Below are positions 1 through 12,835 of a stretch of DNA of 64,000 bases, piece after piece. The DNA is taken from positions 18,732,731 to 18,796,730 of the forward strand of contig NC_049980.1 of assembly GCF_000003815.2 (NCBI RefSeq), written 5' to 3'. Origin of the DNA: Branchiostoma floridae. Lineage: Eukaryota > Chordata > Leptocardii > Amphioxiformes > Branchiostomatidae. The first letter of the stretch is position 1. Every line of letters begins with the position of its first letter. The position numbers and the translations under genes were made by a program. The notes under the pieces were generated by a model. That model saw nothing but the letters and a program-made list of their open reading frames with translations. It was not told the origin of the DNA and did no database searches.

Positions 1-528
1 NNNNNNNNNNNNNNNNNNNNNGTTGGCTAGTGGTGACCAGAGAAGTAAAAAAAAAAAAAAGAAGAAGAAAAAGGCTCTTGAATTTAAGCAAAATAGACTT
101 CTAAGTACATTAGATTTTTTTTATCTTAATAGGCTTTGAACCTTCCTTTTTTTTACTTTCCCTGAGCGCCAACAACTTGACCCAAAAGAGAGACACTGAT
201 GTCTAGGCCCATCCTTTGCGATTCATTGATGCAATCTGCTGAGGCAAGAAAATAATATATTAGAGCTTCCTATCCATGTTTCGGTATTCTAGGTGGCATA
301 AAGGTTTCGCGTACGTACGATACAGTACGACAATAGTACGATTCTTTTCTAAATCGCACTAGAGAAACAAGGTTTTAAGACGACGCTACGAGAAATTTGA
401 GGCGGTGTCCAGGAGTGATTTTCATGCCGAGGCACATTGCAACAAAACATCGCAAAGGGGCGACCAAGGCTTTATGATACGGTTGCTGCAGTTTCATTAC
501 ATGATGATATTGTTGTTGTTTAACTCAC
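1..528. other. Left edge: 21 Ns, then presumed intron
   Basis: Bases 1-21 are N. The rest is AT-rich with short A and T runs and no coding region I can recognise. It directly follows (on the minus strand) the 5' splice site of the SLC43-like exon at 529, so it is most simply the next intron of that gene. I see no second SLC43 exon in it. Confidence 0.5.
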
Positions 529-1205
529 CTGCAGAAGATCTGTGTTTTCCTTGCTCCAAACCTGTCCAAGATGATGCCACCTGGTAGGGTAGCACCGGAC
601 AGAAGGAAGGACCCTAGTGTGTAGGCTAGGCTGAGTTGTCCCTCTTGAGCCGAACAGGTAGTCACCGTCCCATCCGTTCTGTTGTGGACCGCAGAGCGTC
701 CCTCTCGGACAGTCTGTATTTCTGTTGTCGACGATTCGAGCCTCGGCCTATATCTAACCCCTCGCCATTTCCATTTCTGAGACGCGTTTTCCTCCAAAAT
801 TTCGGAGTTTCCGTCTAGAAATTCGTCAGGCACTATGACCTTCTTGTTTGTTAGTTGGCCGGCAGTTGGCTCAGTCACGGTGAGCAATGTCTCCTCGCTC
901 AGGTACAGTTGCTGCCGTTCTCTCGTGAATTTAGGTTCTGCACTGGGGGGGAATGTATTTTGTGAGTTCTTGTTTGCAGGTGTTTTGTACGCCTGATAGC
1001 TTGGCCTTGCGCGACGGTCTTCAGTGGGATTGGCGCCATCTTGGTCACACAGGTGAGAGAAAACACCTTCCTGTCTCAGCACAGGTAGGAGATTTGCCCA
1101 ACCCAGGAGAATTCCTGAGAACAACACGATCTGAAGAATGGAGGAACACAGCAAAAAGTGCCGACGGCGTCGCACTGCTTCGACCGAGGGCGCCTTGAAA
1201 CACAT
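529..1205 (-). CDS. SLC43-family solute carrier, first coding exon (N-terminal 225 codons)
   Basis: Partial gene. Read on the minus strand from the ATG at 1205, the exon encodes a basic N-terminus (VRRRRHF), TM1 at about residues 16-40 containing FSGILLGWANLL, a long hydrophilic loop, TM2 at about 191-213 (LAYTLGSFLLSGATLPGG), then the MFS loop signature DRFGARK. The order GILLGWANLL, loop, cysteine, LAYTLGSF, DRFG is typical of SLC43 carriers (SLC43A1/A2 large neutral amino-acid uniporters, SLC43A3 nucleobase transporter). The ATG at 1205 was chosen over the upstream in-frame ATG at 1307 because it puts about 15 residues before TM1, as in the family. The exon ends at 529 with CTGCAG|GTGAGT in phase 2; the remaining TMs lie outside the window. 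The TM1-TM2 loop is about 150 residues and has an N-glycosylation sequon (NRT). Substrate cannot be told. Confidence 0.78.
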
Positions 1206-2445
1206 AGTCTGGGTCCACTCAGTGTAGGTCTCCCGTTGTCCACGAACGTGCGAGATTTGATACCCACTCAAACATATACACAACGAACTTGTCAAACTGC
1301 ACACCAAAAACTGCTTTAAGTTCTACTCTTGTACCTGCTTTCCTCAATATTCAGGTGTACTGATGTCAACCCAAACCGGCTCGAACCGGTTGATAAGTTG
1401 TGTGACAACAATGTTGTCAGACAAAAGCACGAAACCCCTGGAGGGACAGTCCGATGATCAACGATTACTCCGACTGGTCGGGTAACATTGTCAGAACCAC
1501 TGATAATGAATACTGGTGCACACTCAATCTCTGGTAGGACTGTCGTCTTCCGTCACCGATTTTTGCACGAACTTTTGAATTTTAGTACAGTTTCCGCTCT
1601 ATTCCGACTGCATCACAGTGGAACCTGAAACAATAAACATGAAAATTTAAAAAAGAAAGTGGTTTTCCAAGCATTGATGATTAGGCGAAAACCCCGAGGG
1701 ACAAACCAAAACAAGTGACCGTAGGTAACAAACTCTGTGACCTAATATATAATTATGGTTTATGTCGGTAGTGATATTTTCTGTGGAGTGTGGTGTATGA
1801 CTTGGTGTTTTTATCGCATACAGAACACATCACCTCAACTTGTACTAAAAAATTAACTTAAAAACATGCCTATCACTGCCAAATTCAAAACCCTCCAGTC
1901 ACAGAGTAATTAACTTTGGACAATCCGTCTCAGCTAGCTTTTACCTCCATTATGCACAGAAATGCGATAATACAATAGAGAGACAACATAGGGCACTTCC
2001 CAAATCATCATGAAATCCCCAAGGAGATACTGGGAGGAAGCCCGGGACGTTGCCAAGACCAGGCCGTGGACAGAAACATTGTGCATCCCTTTAAACATTA
2101 GCTTGAAGATTATGCCACGACACTGCACTTGAAGGACACTGCCATTCCTTACCCAAATATGTCTATAGGAATGAAAGTGTCCGAATTCTTGTCAATATGA
2201 AAACCTAACCAATATCCGACAACTAGCGATGGAGCGATTTGTGTTCAAGCGCATTGTGTTCAAAGCATTTGGGCCCTCTCCTTCACAGTTTTGAGCTTGC
2301 CGGTGCTTTGCTTGTCTCCGCGGAGATGTCGAGGGTTCACAATAAAATAGTAACGTATAAAATAGTAACCGGCTGACGTTTCTGACAAGCTGTTCAGTCT
2401 GTTCAGATTAAGGGTCGGATTTTTGTTGTCTCCATGCCCCCCTAT

Positions 2446-2596
2446 AGCCTCTACCAGGCTCCGTGGTCGGTGGTCTAATTGTAGAAATTGTAGAAATCCT
2501 CACTTTACTGGCCGGTCGACTCCCCTAGCGTACTGTTGACTCTATTTGTTAAATTTCTACAATTAGACCACCGATCCACGGAGCCTGGTAGAGGCT
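2446..2596. mobile_element. Fold-back MITE, TCTACCAG-terminus family, copy 1
   Basis: The two ends are long inverted repeats: AGCCTCTACCAGGCTCCG at 2446 and its reverse complement ending at 2596. The arms continue inward through GGTGGTCTAATTGTAGAAAT, giving arms of about 45 bp around an unpaired centre of roughly 50 bp. No coding capacity. Its termini resemble those of the two larger palindromes at 37252-37434 and 38305-38516. Confidence 0.75.
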
Positions 2597-4006
2597 CCCC
2601 CATGCCATACTTGTTCACTGTCCCTGAAACTGTGTATCTTTTCGATGTTTTCTCCATTATCTTCTGACAACGCCCCCTCTTCTGTCAATACTGTGTCGTG
2701 GCACTGAACCTAATTTGGTCACACCATGTTACTTGGGACAGTTCTGCATCTACACGCTTTCTCACCTCACTTTCATGTTTCTCTTTTCATTTGCTGCCAT
2801 GTGTTTTGTATCAATATACTTCTTCCGTAATAGTGTCCTTCTTTTTCACTGTCCCCAATAAGGGGTCGTGTGGTGTAACGGCAGGTGTGCGGCCCAAAGC
2901 TAAGAGGTTTTGACCATTTAGATTTCATAATGAAGGTAACTTTTTATTTTGACCAAATTAACTTTTTGTTATTCGCACGCTCGCATCAGTATAGGGGTTT
3001 CCGGAGGATGTCATCCATATAATCAAATCAACATGCCTAAATAAGCACGGTACGGACCATGCTGTGTTGACGGTAAAGAAGGAAAGGGCGAATACCTTGT
3101 TTATTATGACTTTCCTAATATATATGCAAATGGTGGAGCAGGGCCAAGTTTTACTACGCGATAGCACATATTTACATTGGACCTCCTACTGATTTAATTC
3201 TAACAGTTTCTCCATAATACTTAGTTACATTTACGATATCAATAATCAATCAAAAGCTATTTATTGTTTTGCATGCAGTCTGCAGAGTATTCCATCCATA
3301 AAATGTACATGCTGTGGCCTAATCCTACATATACGGAGGCTCAGACACTATAGTCCAAAACGAAAACCATGTTGAAAACGGAAAAACATGGGAAATACAT
3401 TACACTTTACAGAATTTGGGAAACACAAAGAGACAAACAAGCCGAAAAGAATGCTCCCTCGGCGGGGAAATCAGAGTTGGAGAGTGGAGTAGCCGCTGGT
3501 TCAACCATTGACCAGAATGATGATGAGATATTTACTTTAGACCGCCATGCAGCCACAATAGCGCAAACCATTTGAAGAATGATGTTTGTGGTATCATATT
3601 CCCCATATGTATGTAAATTTCCAGACCAAGGTCGTAAGATAGATAAACCAAACAACTGGAAATGTACCAAAAACAGGATCACACCAAGACGCTATTACCG
3701 GTTACGGATAAATATAGAATCAACTAGATGAAGCTGTCGTCGATAAGCTGCGCATGCGTTATTATTTTGAGAATCTTTTGAGTGAGGTGAGGTCATGACA
3801 TGAGGTCGGCTTATGGTAGCAGAACACAGTTTTCGGTTCCTATAGTTAACACAAGGTGACTGACATCGACGCGGATAAAACCATACCAGGGTGCAGTTTT
3901 GAAGAACTGAAAAGCAAAAATCTTTTTTATCTTTCTTTTTTAATTTTGATGCAATCTTTGAAATGGGGCCATGCGGGGTCATGGGGAACTGCAGTCGACT
4001 CACAGA

Positions 4007-4212
4007 GGCGCATTTATACTACTCTCCAAGCAGAAGTTAGGCTCCGGATGTTTTTTCAAGTTTTTAGTCATTTTTTATCGGGTTTTCGTTAGGCCGCGAG
4101 ACATCAAGAATGACTACAAAATAGAAAGCCCGATAAAAACGACAAAAAAAAACGTGAAAAATAAACAGCCGGAGCCTAACCTCTGCTTGGAGAGTAAATT
4201 TATACGCCGAAT
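4007..4212. mobile_element. Fold-back MITE with CTCTCCAAGCAGA arms
   Basis: Left arm ACTCTCCAAGCAGAAG then TTAGGCTCCGG near 4021; right arm CCGGAGCCTAA then CTCTGCTTGGAGAGT near 4180. The inverted similarity extends outward through GGCG...TTTATA on both sides and inward through TTTTATCGGG/CCCGATAAAA. There is no ORF with recognisable coding. One arm of the same family recurs at about 39225-39320. Confidence 0.75.
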
Positions 4213-7200
4213 GGGCAAGCATCTTAATCCTATACATACGATCTGAAAGTCGACTCATTGTACTACCATATAGCAAAGTTATGCCCCGCTGTCTTCCACG
4301 TTACATCTTTTACAGACGATCCCAAATTTCGGCCGCACTACTTTTTTACCCCTGCTTCCTCGGGGTCGCGGAAAAATACTGTGTTCTGCTTCCTTATCTG
4401 TTACACCATCTGCGGCGCAGTTCATGTAGCATAGGTCAAAAGTACAATCAGGAGTTCATCTAAAAGCCTTACACAACAATAATGTCTGTGAGAAGAAATA
4501 ATCACATGGCCACAGTTTTTTTCTCTCATTTTGCTGCACACTTGCATTGCCTTTTCCATCTTTATAATTTATATACTATCTGGAGAAAGGATTTTGGCAC
4601 TAGTCTGATAGTTGACGACATTCTCCTGGTGCCTGCTAACCATTTGCACGGACCGGCTTTAAGAATGCTTTCCGGCCACAGTCCTGATAAATAACGTATA
4701 ATCAAATAAATAGATCAATATAATCTATTGGGCTTTTCTGACAGCCTATATTTCCAGCCGGCCTTTCTATTCACTACCTATGACCTGGTGTTCGCCAATG
4801 CTGGGAGGGTGGGCAACACCGACCCAGCGCCGTAGAGATACCGGGAGCTCACTATGGTATAGCTATACCATGGACCATAGTTAGTCGCTCCGTCGACTCT
4901 TGTTCAACGTTAACGTTCATTCTAGATGCCAACAGTCGAACCATGGGGAAAACGGGTGGCCATCTGCCAAGATGGAGTGGTGTATTCATGGTGAGATTCG
5001 TCACATCATAAAGTAGGGACTTCACAACCGTGAACGGAGGTAATAAAAATCATTTTGTGGCCCTTTCAGCGCGTGCCCTTTCTCCCTAGACAACTGTATC
5101 GACGAACAGACAGGACGACCCTGTCATCTCCACACTAGTATACAGACGGGGTTGTGAGGACTTTGCCCACATACGGATTCAATACGGATTCAAATGTGTA
5201 CAATACTGGGACGTATGTAGAGGTGAAATGACAACCATAAAAGACTTCCAGACATAATGTTAGCATATAGAGGTACATGGATTTGCAGGCGCGGTTTATT
5301 ACAAAGACATAGGAGCAAAGTTGCCGAAGTAATCAGAATGTCACAGACAATGTTATCCACAAACAAATTTCTTAGGATTAAAATTCGGTGCTATACAAAT
5401 CATGAAAGACAGTAAGCGGTACCATTTTAGATGAGCTGCACGCTGTCTAGAGTAGAGAGAGCGCATAGTCGGACTAGTACTGCTAGAGCCGTGGCACGAA
5501 TTTTGAGCCGGCACATATGACGTCAGGAATTTTCCACTGTGTCTGCTCTCCAAATAACTCCCCACGAATGGGGACGTGTGTGACAGGGTGATGTTTGATT
5601 TACGCTCGACCTCAGCGCCCCGGGCGCCTGTATGGTAGTTTTCCACACTCGGCCAAGGCCCATCCTATCCTATCTGGTCACGGCAGTCGTTACAAAGGTG
5701 ACGAGGTATTTATAGTTACAGTCACTGGAAAGGCGTTAATATATGTGCATGTACTTGTCCGTTGTAAAAGGATATGGCATTGCCGATAATTTGGCTTCAG
5801 GGCTTTCTTGGAAAGCATAAAAGGAGAGAAAAGTTTCCACTGGTGGCAGAATGCCACAAAGTAGACAAGGAGCAGTTGAAGGGCGAGGGGTGATTTTCAG
5901 TAGGCCACTGTAAGAACGATCGTCACTTCATACATGAAAGAACGCACGATGAAAGACATGAACGAAGTATGTTTTCTGTCATTTGGAAACGACGACGTGG
6001 ACTGACCAAACATGTTCAACTATGTTTCAAGGTCAATGGTAAAAGTTGAAGCATGCAGATCTTTAAGAATATATTTTCTCTATGTTGACAGGACAATGAA
6101 TTAATTTTCATGATTTTTTACATGTTAGTAACTTTGATGAAGGCCATGTCAATGTAATGATATGTTAATTATGCAAAACTCAAACTTTATTGGTAGATTA
6201 TGGCATGGCCCAAAATTGCCAACGTCAACTATACGTAGGTTCATTTTTTATAGAAATTACAAACTACGATTAGTCAATCCCCACAAAAGGCACTTTTTCG
6301 CATTTAGTGTACAACCGCACCTAGCGCGCGGCTGCAAAACTTTACCTGCTAATTTCTTCAGTTACAAACGAGCTTTCACCAATCCAACTTTTGAGATCAG
6401 TTCCGCTGGCTAAAAGGGAATTTCTCACCGCTAAAACACGCGTCCATGCAGCCGTTTATTTTTTGGCTCGGATCTCTTTTAGGTACCCACTCTACCCACT
6501 CGGAGTAATACATCAATGAGACCTTAACTGTCATACACACACGAAACACGCGTAGATCATGTTACTGTCGCCTGGCATGCCTGATGTCATGTACAGGTAA
6601 CGATGCTGACTTGGCAGGGGATTTGCACGCTTGGGCATTTTCTGGGTCAACGATCGCTAGCACGGTTTTGTGTATACGCATTACTGGACTACTTAGTTTT
6701 ACACACAGCAGTTGCAACTTGCCTACAACAGTTCAAGTTGTGAAATACAGGACCGGTAATTTTAATTCCATTTATGAAGAAACCTTTTACGTGCTCGATG
6801 TGTGGCTCTCCTCAAACACTGGACCTCTGGTTTTACGTTTCGTCGGAGACTATGGACTCATTTTTACTAGTCGAGTGAAGATATTGGTGAAAATTGTCTT
6901 TCCGGATTCCAAAGACACAATACAAATGTATTGATTAAAAAACAGGCAACAGTTGGAAAATCATTATCATGGGGTATTTTTTTCTGCTTTGATAAGTATA
7001 TGGTTCTACGCATTTTGTGACATACTTCATGAACTTCTTTTTTTCACGCTCAAATTTTCAGGCGCAAAAACATTCTATGTGGGCCAACGCATCGAGTCAC
7101 ATTTTCGAGAGGACGGCAAATGATTTTAGAACGTGATGCAGTGGAAACTAGAAATGTTTCCAGTCAAAACTTCATGAATTATAGATTAGCTTTAAATACC

Positions 7201-9254
7201 TTCAGGCAGTCTACTGTCTACCGCAACTGGTTTCCACACATGGGGATAAATTATGTATTGTCTGTTATTCTATCATCCAGACATCGCCAATGACTTTCTT
7301 CTATGGCTGCATGGGTTGGTTCAGACGGTAAATGCGTTACTAATAAGTTCACTCGGAGCCGTAAATTGTCACTCACTTAGTGACAGCAGATAGACGAAAA
7401 CCTAATTTACGTTCCCTATTAGAGGTAGGTCTCCTTAATGACAAAGTATTCAGAAAGAACAATTCTCGAAAGCTTACTTCTTATAATAGTAGAGCTTTTC
7501 CTACATTTTCCCCTCAAAGAGACTTACCCCCTCTACGTCTGCTTGGAGCTTATCAAGCTAGATGGAGAGGGGCTCAAACACGCGCAAAACACTTCATCTG
7601 CTTGGAAATCAGGAGTTGATAAACAACTTGATTGGCAACGTTAACTTTTATCAAAAATATGTTTTATACTGAAGTAATACATTGCAAATTAGTACAGCAA
7701 CGCGCGAAAGACCAACACATAGATAGTGGTATATACAACTCACGAAAAAGAGGGGCGTTATAACGTTACCAGTAACTTGACAACTAGATCGGCAAAGGAA
7801 AGTGATAACAGTACTCGTAATGGGGCTGTAGTTTTCCAGTCAAGTTTGGATTCTTCCGTTGAGTCTGGATGGATTTTGACATTCAGTTCTTTGCCAACAT
7901 CATGCGTGACTTCTGTTCAATGTGTACTATTCTCGACAGAAGAGACATGCCGTTCATGCTTCCACAGCGACCGACAAACAGCCCCCTGTGGTGTAGGGTT
8001 CTGTCAAAAATGTCATTGACGTTGGTGTAGCGTGGGTAATGTTATCATGCGATGGCGTTTTGTCAGTGTTGTATAAAGAATTTCATGATATCTGTTCATC
8101 AGCGTCACACTCGAAATGACTGTATTTCTTGGCCATTCTTCCCCTACTAAGACATTAACGTAATGTCAAACGCCTATGCTCGTTAACACAGCGACAACAA
8201 GTTGATTCTCTGTTGCAAGCCGACGGCTACTTGCAAGGGTACATGCAGATACAAGAACGTAGCAGGAAAAAATATGAATATTCTATCGAACTAGCTAATG
8301 TTTCTACATACATTTACATCATGGCAATGGGGGGATTTTAGTAGAAATGTGACTTTGAGGTCTTTCTTCTGTAAGGTCTTTCCAAGCAAGCTAGCTTGGG
8401 GCCTCTACTACTACCCTAGGCCCGACGATCATGTTACATGGATGATCCCATTCTGACCGTCTATAGGGTATAAACCGTCATTTCAATTCACCTTACATCA
8501 ACCCTAACACGGCAAAATATTACTCAACTGTGAAATAGAACTTAATTTGATAATCAAAAGTAACTCTTAGCGATAACACTTGTCGCATCAAAATATCAAG
8601 TTAACCATTCAGCAAATTAATAAATTCTAAGAGGCAAAAACGATTCCTTCAGTGAAATGGTACAAGCCAACTAGCCATTTAAACCCTTGTGTTATTCTGG
8701 TATTTCGTAACGCCCTACTTCACTCCCAAAACACCTGTACCTGTGAAACAGGCACTACAAACGGCCATTGTACTAACGATTGCTAGCTGACCATGCGTTT
8801 TCACCAGTCGACACAGGAGAACACTTTTGTCCAAGGAAAAGAAAACACAGGAGACTTAAGTTTTGTTCCTTGTCTGACACCAAAACTAACATATCTACCT
8901 GTGTGGTTAGAGTAGTACTCAGTGCTATTTGCTCATTCACTTAGATTGGTCCCGGCGATGTGGACACTAGACCACAGGGTTATCCGTCCGGACAGTACAA
9001 ATCCAACAACAGAGTCTCGCAAAGCTGAACTTTGATACGCCATTGTCGTCTGAGCGATCCTATCTCACGGGCAAGCCATCAGTACTCTGTGGTTGGAAAC
9101 TTGTAGATACTCCTATATATCTTCTAGCTACCTATTCTCCTCTCAGAGGAGCTAGCCGGTAAATTTCCCGACTAATGCTATATCTCCGCGCGCGACTCAA
9201 ACTCTGCTTGGAGAATACAGCTAGCTGCCCAAGTCTTCTAGGATGACTAAACTA

Positions 9255-9570
9255 GTAACCTGGCGTCCAGTCTGTTGCAGACTGGTCTGGCTCTCTTCAG
9301 GATAGAAGGAGATATCCTAGCTTCCATAGCAGGCTCCCTGGGCCTCTTTCGTCTCTTTTTATGCTCATAATACACCTTTGCTGGCCATTTCTTTTTTTGT
9401 ACTGGGTCGCTTATACTGCCGGTCCTGCCAAAAAGACGAAAAGGCCCAGAGAGTCTGCTCAGCTAAGGAGGCTAGAGATTTACGCCGCTCGACCAAAGTC
9501 TACCCGCGGCAGAAAGCGTTCGCCATGGAGGGAGCCCGGCCAATCTATGGTAGACTGGATGCCAGGTTAC
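9255..9570. mobile_element. Fold-back DNA element with GTAACCTGGCRTCCAGTCT ends
   Basis: The terminal inverted repeat of 19 bp differs at one position between ends (GTAACCTGGCGTCCAGTCT at 9255, reverse complement of GTAACCTGGCATCCAGTCT ending at 9570). A second nested inverted repeat lies inside (GGGCCTCTTTCGTCT near 9340 and AGACGAAAAGGCCC near 9435). About 316 bp, non-coding, so a non-autonomous DNA element. Confidence 0.65.
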
Positions 9571-9599
9571 AGGGACGCCTAATATAACTGTTAATAACT

Positions 9600-9765
9600 C
9601 ATCCTTCTTCTCCTACTCCTGCTCCTACAACTACTATTCCTCCTCCTCCTCCTCCTACTACTACTACTAACTATATTACTATTACTACTACTACTTCTCC
9701 TACTACTTCTAATCCTCCTCCTCCTACTTGCTCCTTCTACTACTTCTACTACTACTACATGTGCA
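9600..9765. repeat. (CTN)n trinucleotide microsatellite
   Basis: About 165 bp of imperfect CTA/CTC/CTT/CCT triplets in runs such as CCTCCTCCTCCTCCTACTAC, on the plus strand. Interrupted and therefore probably old. No reading frame or gene association is seen. Confidence 0.85.
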
Positions 9766-12190
9766 TATATAACGGTATACAGTAACTAGGCCTACAGCGA
9801 CCCGCCCGGGAGCTATTAAACGAGACTGGATGGCCTAGATTCCAGGCTGGTGTGGGTCCCAGGCCGGCTGCAGGTTGACCTGTTTTTCCCCTAGCTCTGT
9901 CTATAAAGCAAGGACGTTATATGAGACAGGTCATCAGGCAAGCACTTTAATACGCAGCCATATGACAGTAGTTTTAACAACTGTATCGTATATCGACGAT
10001 ACTGCATTGTAACAAGGCTTTTGCACCGCTCTGAAGAGTAGGCAACTGACTTTGCAAGACTTCTGGACCGGGCCTTGAATATACATGAATCAGCACGTTC
10101 TGTGCTGCTACTATTTATTGTGTAAACAAAACACCGCTGGTGCATTAGGGCCCAGGGGAGTTGAAGGGCAGAAATACCCCAGTCCAGGCCCGAACCACAA
10201 CAACAGAGTGCCCCGGCGGGGTGTTGTCTTGAAAGTTTCTTTGCATGAACAAAACTCATTCTTAACTTAAGTTTACCAGCTAACCTTGTCCCCAATTCCA
10301 GGGACAAGGCTACAGACATGACAAGCCGCTGTTTGCAGAGGCCAGCCTGACGCCCGGGGCCGGGAGGTTTGGCGTACAGCCAGTTAGTGTTTACACGGCA
10401 AATGTCCCCGGCCTCCTTCCCTGTCTCGGACAAATCGCCTTAAACCCACAAACGTCTACTTACAAGTCATTAGAAAAGAAGTCGCCAAGGCAAGACAAGA
10501 TCAACTTGCAGCAATGACGCAATGTTAAACACTACAGTACAGAAAAAACTTACCAAACTGGCAGGAGCCGCCTGTGCCTCTAGTTACCCGGTGTACGCCC
10601 AGCTGATCCAGGGTCTAAACACAACCATATTGTCTTTCTCGCTGCAGGTCAGCGCTCTTGGCCCCTGGGGCCGGTACGGCAAACCCCATTGGTCAAACAA
10701 GTAACCGAGGTCAGGCGTAACGCTAATGCTCGGGCAATCACGCTTGAATGGGTTTTGTATTACTCCGCGACGCGAGAAAAGTCTCCGTGATGCCCAGTTA
10801 TGTGACGTGCTGGACTGTAGCTGGACTGAAGAGGCACATCATTGACAGTAGCGTGCACCCAAATCTTTCCACTACACGAAACATGCAGTGTGCTTCATTA
10901 ATCATACACTATTATTGTTGGATCTATATAGATAAAAGGCCTAAAGTGAGTCAGTGAACGTCACTAGTATCCTCACTGGCCGTCGATGTTGCGGCATATG
11001 ATATGGGCCACCCATAGTCATAGGTAAATGCTAATGATTGATTGAATATTGAAACGATGCAGCAATGTCGCTAGACATATCTTTCTGTCTATTCACCGCA
11101 AGTTCGATTATTCCTTTCAAGTATTCATGTGTCATGGCATTTTGTATCAACACGCGATAGCAATTAATCAATCACCCTGCCCCCTGACGCAGCCAAAGAA
11201 AAATTAATGACGCTAAACTTTTAAAAACAAACTACTGAAACTGTGAAAAGACGATCCCTGATACAACTTTTCAATGGCAAAGCCATACCCATAAAGATAG
11301 TTTCGGTGTAAAACTGTAAAAGAAACAACGTGCATAATCTCACTTTCTATTAGATTGTAGTTTATATAGTAACGATAGAAGTATTCTTTTTAGCCATATT
11401 ATAGGAAAGTTCCCTCGCTTTGAATATATGTCTAGTGTTGAAAAATTCATTTTTCTTATGAGCTTTGATCAAACGACATTATACAAACACATCTCAAGCT
11501 ACATATTTAACATAACTAAGAAACGAGAAGAAGCCGAACAAATGTATTAGAATAGTTTTAGAATTTATGTTTTAGATTAGTCTTAGAAACCATGATGTTT
11601 ACTGCATTACTACCCTTTGTATCTATATGCCTGTACTTAGCCCGATAGGGCATGAATGTGCAATAAAGGCTATTACAATTATATCACGCAGGTATAGTCA
11701 TCCCTGTGCCAAAGCACATCGCCACATAAAGGTCCACCGAACCGATCGTGAGATACAGCTGCGAACAGCATAAAAGATAAATTTCACAATCTCCCTTCAA
11801 GAGATAAAAAAAACATGTAAAACTCGCAAGTCGCACGAACGCTATATAGTGTTAGCTGTTTATATTTCGCCGAGATCTGCAGACAGAACTCGCACCCCGG
11901 CAAGCCCGCAGACTATTGACAATGTGCGTTGTGTAGAAGTATGCCAACAAAAAATCCGCCTGTTTTGTTAAAACATGACGACTTGAGTTGAAGGGCACAG
12001 CTGAATTGGAGGGAGGCAGCGGAAAATATGTTGAGTCTATTAAAGCATGCTTGGTCCAGGTGAAGTTGACTGTAGAAGATTCGAGTTGACTGAGGAAGTT
12101 TCGAGTAAACAACATTGGGCCACCCTGGCAGAGTTACTCACACACATTCACCACAGGTCTCAGTACAAATCATACTCGAAGAAAGAGGTT
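9766..12190. other. Intergenic, no gene recognised
   Basis: Short ORFs on both strands show no family signature. GC-richer patches occur near 10130-10420, while 11000-11850 is AT-rich. No RNA gene or long repeat was identified by eye. Confidence 0.45.
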
Positions 12191-12835
12191 GTTTGTTTGA
12201 ACCTTTATTTATTCATTAAAGCTCAAATCGGCCTGCAGGCCGCTTTTCATTGAGGTCATGAGGGAAGAGGCAAGGGTCAGACAAAGTATTAAACAGAGAT
12301 AAAGTTACATCGTTTTGAGTCCTTATAAGTCCTATACGTCTATATACACCATTTACATTTACATACATACAGAATACATGATAGAAACTGCTACATTATT
12401 CAAGTCCGTTCATTTGGAAGCCAGAGTTGGGGCTGTGCGTATGTCCGGTGGTAGACTGTTCCAGATGGTGGGTCCACGGTAGGCGATGGCTCTTCTGAAG
12501 GTTTCTCGGTTGGGTTTTGGGACAGCAAGTTGATCACTTGTGCTTTGCCTGGTTGTTCTTGTGCTTTGGTCTCGGCAATAGACAAACATCTGGCGCATGT
12601 AGGGTGGGAGTTTGCTGTTCAGAGCTTTGTAGACAAGTACGGCATTGTAGTACTGATATGTTGCCTTAATGCCCTTCCAGCCCAGCCTAGAGTGTACTTC
12701 GGTTGATGGTGTCCTGTGTGGAGCCTTCAGAATTAGTTTTCCCGCCCGATTTTGCATGGTTGTTCCTTGTGGAAGAGCTGTGCCTTTCTTTCCATCATTT
12801 ACATATATAGAATCTGTCTGTTTGGAACACATTGG
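12190..12835 (-). mobile_element. 5'-truncated CR1/L2-like LINE: end of reverse-transcriptase ORF plus 3' tail
   Basis: The minus-strand frame from about 12832 to 12410 encodes the C-terminal tail typical of CR1/L2/Rex-like non-LTR reverse transcriptases: AGKLILKAPHRTPSTEV, LGWKGIKATYQYY, VYKALNSKLPPYM, RTTRQSTSDQLAVPKP, then RRAIAYRGPTIWNSLPPDI. In that family this region lies after the palm/thumb. Upstream of about 12835 the frame meets stops, so the copy is 5'-truncated and inactive. Downstream lies a short 3' UTR with AATAAATAAAGG near 12210. It is a retrotransposon remnant and should not be annotated as a host gene. Confidence 0.82.

Larger units (their letters stand above)
1206..9254. 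other. Gene-poor stretch left of the first exon of the SLC43-like gene
   Basis: I find no reading frame with a recognisable domain, and short ORFs here look like chance. Upstream sequence and possibly a 5' UTR exon of the SLC43-like gene should lie at its left end. It contains two fold-back elements (2446-2596 and 4007-4212) described separately. Two isolated copies of the TCTGCTTGGA repeat end-motif lie near 7540-7600 and one near 9203. The rest shows nothing I can name. Confidence 0.5.

Noticed and set aside
4840-4885. Small palindrome around CTATGGTATAGCTATACCATGG
   Set aside because: Short and isolated; no repeated copy was found in the window, so a mobile-element call is not supported.
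5353-5646. 97-aa minus-strand ORF
   Set aside because: No recognisable domain, no splice partner, composition like random sequence.
7726-8019. 97-aa plus-strand ORF with several cysteines at its C-terminus
   Set aside because: Cysteine spacing does not fit a known small zinc-binding or secreted domain, and no signal peptide is seen.
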